Source: UBA5232 sp035370405
Lineage (GTDB): Bacteria > Patescibacteriota > Dojkabacteria > SC72
Assembly: GCA_035370405.1 (NCBI GenBank)
Contig: DAOOVT010000005.1
Location: forward strand, 1 to 55,012
Length of the DNA: 55,012 nt
Direction of reading: 5' to 3'
Within the stretch, counting starts at the first letter, position 1, and each line of letters opens with the position of its first letter. A model generated the notes under the pieces. The model worked only from the letters and a program-made list of their open reading frames with translations, searched no databases and was not told where the DNA came from. Below are positions 52,269 to 55,012 of the stretch, piece by piece. The translations under genes were made by a program, and so were the position numbers.

Positions 52269-54710
52269 ATGTTAAATGGAGAAACAAAAAGAAAAATAAA
52301 GAATGCGAGGGATATATTGGTAGGAAAGATTCCTGTGCCTACTACTCAAGTAGAACAGATTACTCTTGCTCTCATGTATAAGTTTATGAGTGATATGGAT
52401 GAACAAGCTAAGAAGCTAGGAGATAAAACAGGATTCTTTATGGATGAGTTTGAGAAATACTCATGGAAGAACATTACAGATACTAGTTTATCTGCATATG
52501 ACAGGGTAGCTTTGTATTCTGAGGGATTAGAAAAGATGAATAACAATCCTAATGTTCCACAGCTCTTTAGAGACATATTTAAAGGGGCCTTCTTGCCCTT
52601 TAAAGACCCAGAAACATTAAAGCTGTTCTTAGATCAAATAAATGAAATTGAGTACACTCATAGTGAAGATTTGGGAGATGCATATGAGTCTCTACTATCT
52701 ATCATGGGTTCTCAAGGTGATGCAGGGCAATTCAGGACTCCTAGGCATATTATAGATTTCATAGTTGAAATTGTGGATCCTAAGAAAGAAGATAGGATAT
52801 TAGATCCTGCTTGTGGTACTGCAGGTTTTCTCATTTCAGCATATAAGCATATTCTTAAGCAGAATACATCTAAAGATTCAAAGATATTGGGAGATACTCT
52901 TTCTCCAATGGATAGAAGGAATCTTACAAAGAATTTTGTTGGTTATGATATTTCTCCTGATATGAGGAGACTTTCTTTAGTGAATATGTATCTTCACCAA
53001 TTTCCAGATCCCCAGGTATATGAGTATGATACTTTAACAAGTACAGACCATTGGGATGAGGATTTTGATTGTATATTGGCTAATCCTCCGTTTATGACTC
53101 CTAGGGGAGGTATTAGACCTCATAAAAGATTTGCAATACAGGCTAACAAGTCAGAGATTCTATTTGTAGATTATATAATGAGTCACCTGAGCACTACTGG
53201 AAAAGCAGGTATCATTGTTCCAGAGGGAATTATCTCTAATTCCTCTTCTAATGCATATAAGAATTTAAGAAAATTACTTGTAGATGATAATTATCTTTGG
53301 GCTGTTATTTCTCTTCCTGCTGGTGTATTTCAACCTTATTCTGGTGTTAAGACTAGTGTATTACTTTTGGACAAGAACATTGCTAAGAAGACAGATGGTA
53401 TTTTGTTTACTAATGTAAAGAATGACGGATTTGATTTAGGAGCTCAAAGAGAAGAGATTGATAAGAATGATTTGCCTGAGATATTAAATAGTTTAGGAAA
53501 ATACAAAGAGTTGATATTGAATGATAAGGGGGTTAAAGAAGATGAATTATTTAATACCAATATTATTGGAAAAAGTAGGATTAAAGAAAGTGGTGATTAC
53601 AACTTAAGTGGGAATAGGTATCAGAGTAGTGAGAGAGATATTTATGTAAAAGGGAAGTGGCCAGAGGTTCAATTGAAAGAGATTTGTGAACTTAAAAAAG
53701 GTTCTTCAATAACAAAAAAAGATATCAAAGAAGGGAATGTTCCTGTTATTGCGGGTGGTCAAAATCCTGCTTACTTTCATAATGAGAGTAATAGAGCAGG
53801 AGAAACAATTACTGTAAGCTCCTCAGGGGCTTATTCAGGATTTGTAAATTACTTTGATATACCTATTTGGGCTTCTGATTGTACTACTATTAAACCTCTG
53901 AGTAACTCCAAAATTTCAACTAAATATCTTTATTATATTTTAAAATTTAAGCAGAGCGATATTTATAATCTTCAGCAAGGTATGGGGCAACCACATGTAT
54001 ATGCTAAAGACCTAGAAAAAATTCAAATCCCCCTTCCCCCAATAGAAGAACAAAAGAAAATAGTAGAAGAACTTGATAGATACCAAAGAATTATAGATGG
54101 AGCAAAAATGGTTATAGATAATTGGAGACCTGAGATAGAGATAGATCCAAATTGGAATACTGTAATCTTGGGAAATGAGTTCAAAATTGAATCAGGAGGG
54201 ACACCAAATACTTCTATTGCAGAGTACTGGGATGGAGACATAAAGTGGGCTACATTGGTTGATATTCCCGAGAGTATAACTGGTATAAGCGAAACTAAAA
54301 GAAGAATCACAAGAGAAGGGCTTAAAAATTCATCGGCAAAATTATTACCTAAAGGTACGGTTTTAGTTTCTACTAGGGCTACTATTGGTAGAATAGGTGT
54401 CGCAGAAGATGAGATTGCCACTAATCAGGGTTTTAAGAATGTTATTGTTGAGAAAGATAACAATCCTTATTTTGTAGCATATATGCTAAAAACAAAGCTC
54501 CCAGAGATGATACTTTTAGCATCTGGTGGGACTTTTAAAGAGATTTCTAAAACTAATTTTGCAACTATTCAAATTCCTTTGCCATCAAAGAATATACAAG
54601 ATCAAATTATTAATACCATAATGGAAAAATCAAAAATAGTGGATTTGAATAAAAAATTAATAGAAGAGATTTCCAAGATTATTGATGAGAAAATTGCTTC
54701 ACTATTTTAA
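52269..54710 (+). CDS. hsdM: Fused type I methyltransferase and specificity protein (HsdM-HsdS)
   Basis: In this 813-aa protein residues 1-450 are HsdM: TTQVEQITLALMYKFMSDMD start, QFRTPRHIIDFIVEI, motif I ILDPACGTAGFLISAY near 180, and motif IV LANPPFMTP near 273. Residues 460-813 are HsdS-like with two target-recognition domains: WPEVQLKEICELKKGSSI and QIPLPPIEEQKKIVEELDRY for the first, then NWNTVILGNEFKIESGGTPN and IQIPLPSKNIQDQI for the second. The fused layout replaces separate hsdM and hsdS genes. It methylates adenine in a bipartite target set by the two domains. Confidence 0.92.
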   Translation: MLNGETKRKIKNARDILVGKIPVPTTQVEQITLALMYKFMSDMDEQAKKLGDKTGFFMDEFEKYSWKNITDTSLSAYDRVALYSEGLEKMNNNPNVPQLFRDIFKGAFLPFKDPETLKLFLDQINEIEYTHSEDLGDAYESLLSIMGSQGDAGQFRTPRHIIDFIVEIVDPKKEDRILDPACGTAGFLISAYKHILKQNTSKDSKILGDTLSPMDRRNLTKNFVGYDISPDMRRLSLVNMYLHQFPDPQVYEYDTLTSTDHWDEDFDCILANPPFMTPRGGIRPHKRFAIQANKSEILFVDYIMSHLSTTGKAGIIVPEGIISNSSSNAYKNLRKLLVDDNYLWAVISLPAGVFQPYSGVKTSVLLLDKNIAKKTDGILFTNVKNDGFDLGAQREEIDKNDLPEILNSLGKYKELILNDKGVKEDELFNTNIIGKSRIKESGDYNLSGNRYQSSERDIYVKGKWPEVQLKEICELKKGSSITKKDIKEGNVPVIAGGQNPAYFHNESNRAGETITVSSSGAYSGFVNYFDIPIWASDCTTIKPLSNSKISTKYLYYILKFKQSDIYNLQQGMGQPHVYAKDLEKIQIPLPPIEEQKKIVEELDRYQRIIDGAKMVIDNWRPEIEIDPNWNTVILGNEFKIESGGTPNTSIAEYWDGDIKWATLVDIPESITGISETKRRITREGLKNSSAKLLPKGTVLVSTRATIGRIGVAEDEIATNQGFKNVIVEKDNNPYFVAYMLKTKLPEMILLASGGTFKEISKTNFATIQIPLPSKNIQDQIINTIMEKSKIVDLNKKLIEEISKIIDEKIASLF

Positions 54711-54997
54711 GATGTGAAGGAATTTAAAAGAAAATTGGTAAATCTGTTAGATATAAATAATTACTACTATGATACGGATTGTGGCATATTAAATTTTGCT
54801 TCTAGAGCGTACAAATTGTATTTGGGTCTTAACTTAATGAAAAAAGAGAAATTTTGAATTTGCTATTTCAGAACCCCTATTTTAAGGATGAAAAGCTAGT
54901 CTACAATCTGAATAGACCCTTTGATAGTATACTCGTCTGCAATGATCGTCTTGATTGGCTCCGCGACCAGGACTCGAACCTGGAACCGAACGGTTAA
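54711..54997 (+). pseudogene. Frameshifted C-terminal remnant of a serine recombinase
   Basis: Frame one encodes VNLLDINNYYYDTDC and ILNFASRAYKLYLGLN (54714-54857). A frameshift near 54830-54840 leads into LNEKREILNLLFQNPYFKDE, KLVYNLNRPFDSILVCND and RLDWLRDQDSNLEPNG, stop at 54995. This is the typical C-terminal end of serine recombinases in this kind of genome. The last residues are antisense to the tRNA-Asn, exactly as for the recombinase at 1782-3590. The N-terminal catalytic domain is absent, so it cannot act. Confidence 0.75.
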
Positions 54998-55012
54998 CAG
55001 CCGTTTGCTCTA
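54956..55012 (-). tRNA. tRNA-Asn (anticodon GUU), cut by right edge
   Basis: Read on the minus strand: the stem AACGG/CCGTT encloses CTGTTAA, giving GTT, followed by the T-arm CCAGGTTCGAGTCCTGG and the acceptor 3' strand CGGAGCC plus A at 54956. The 5' acceptor and D-arm are mostly outside the window. The remnant recombinase overlaps it in antisense. Confidence 0.88.

Overview
The window is 55 kb of low-GC DNA from a compact bacterial genome using the standard stop codons: the long housekeeping ORFs are uninterrupted and tsaE ends in TGA. Small intergenic gaps, many overlapping gene ends, TATAAT boxes 5-11 nt upstream of start codons, IleRS with an archaeal/eukaryotic-looking HHAWG motif, CapA/FkbM/flippase genes and large Cys-rich secreted FN3 proteins suggest a Patescibacteria/CPR-like organism (inference, low confidence on lineage). 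There are five complete tRNAs (Leu-GAG, Val-UAC, Val-CAC, Gln-CUG, plus Asn-GUU cut by the right edge counted separately), and no rRNA or CRISPR array.

Layout. 1-1.8 kb: tsaE (left end cut), tsaD, tRNA-Leu, tRNA-Val. 1.8-18.7 kb: an accessory island anchored on tRNA-Val. It starts with a large serine recombinase whose last codons lie antisense in the tRNA, then a PIN-like nuclease, an apparent RNA switch in front of a membrane protein, a hydrolase, a type IIG restriction-modification enzyme, and then five short cassettes (12.7-18.7 kb) separated by six directly repeated 32-bp sites. The right half of these sites resembles the 3' end of the tRNA-Val gene. The cassettes carry a ParB-like protein, an Erm-like rRNA methyltransferase, an ORF broken by two in-frame TGA codons that both sit where Gly would fit, small proteins, a decayed radical-SAM/SPASM maturase with a 34-aa candidate precursor peptide, and an S41 peptidase.

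19.8-42.6 kb: the conserved core. It has tRNA-Val(CAC), mscL with a zinc-ribbon tail, a flippase, rmuC, the tightly packed recA-recX-recJ-aspS run, gltX with tRNA-Gln, pepF, ileS under a T-box leader, carD and yvcK diverging from a palindromic promoter, an FkbM methyltransferase, a lysozyme-like protein, a CapA-like protein and hsp20. 42.7-48.2 kb: a three-gene minus-strand operon with two paralogous secreted FN3/Cys-rich proteins, one carrying a lytic-transglycosylase-like domain.

49.1-55.0 kb: a second island next to tRNA-Asn. It holds a type I restriction enzyme (hsdR and an hsdM-hsdS fusion) and the frameshifted C-terminus of another serine recombinase, again ending antisense inside the tRNA. 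The two islands therefore share one architecture: defence cargo, a serine recombinase, and insertion at a tRNA 3' end.
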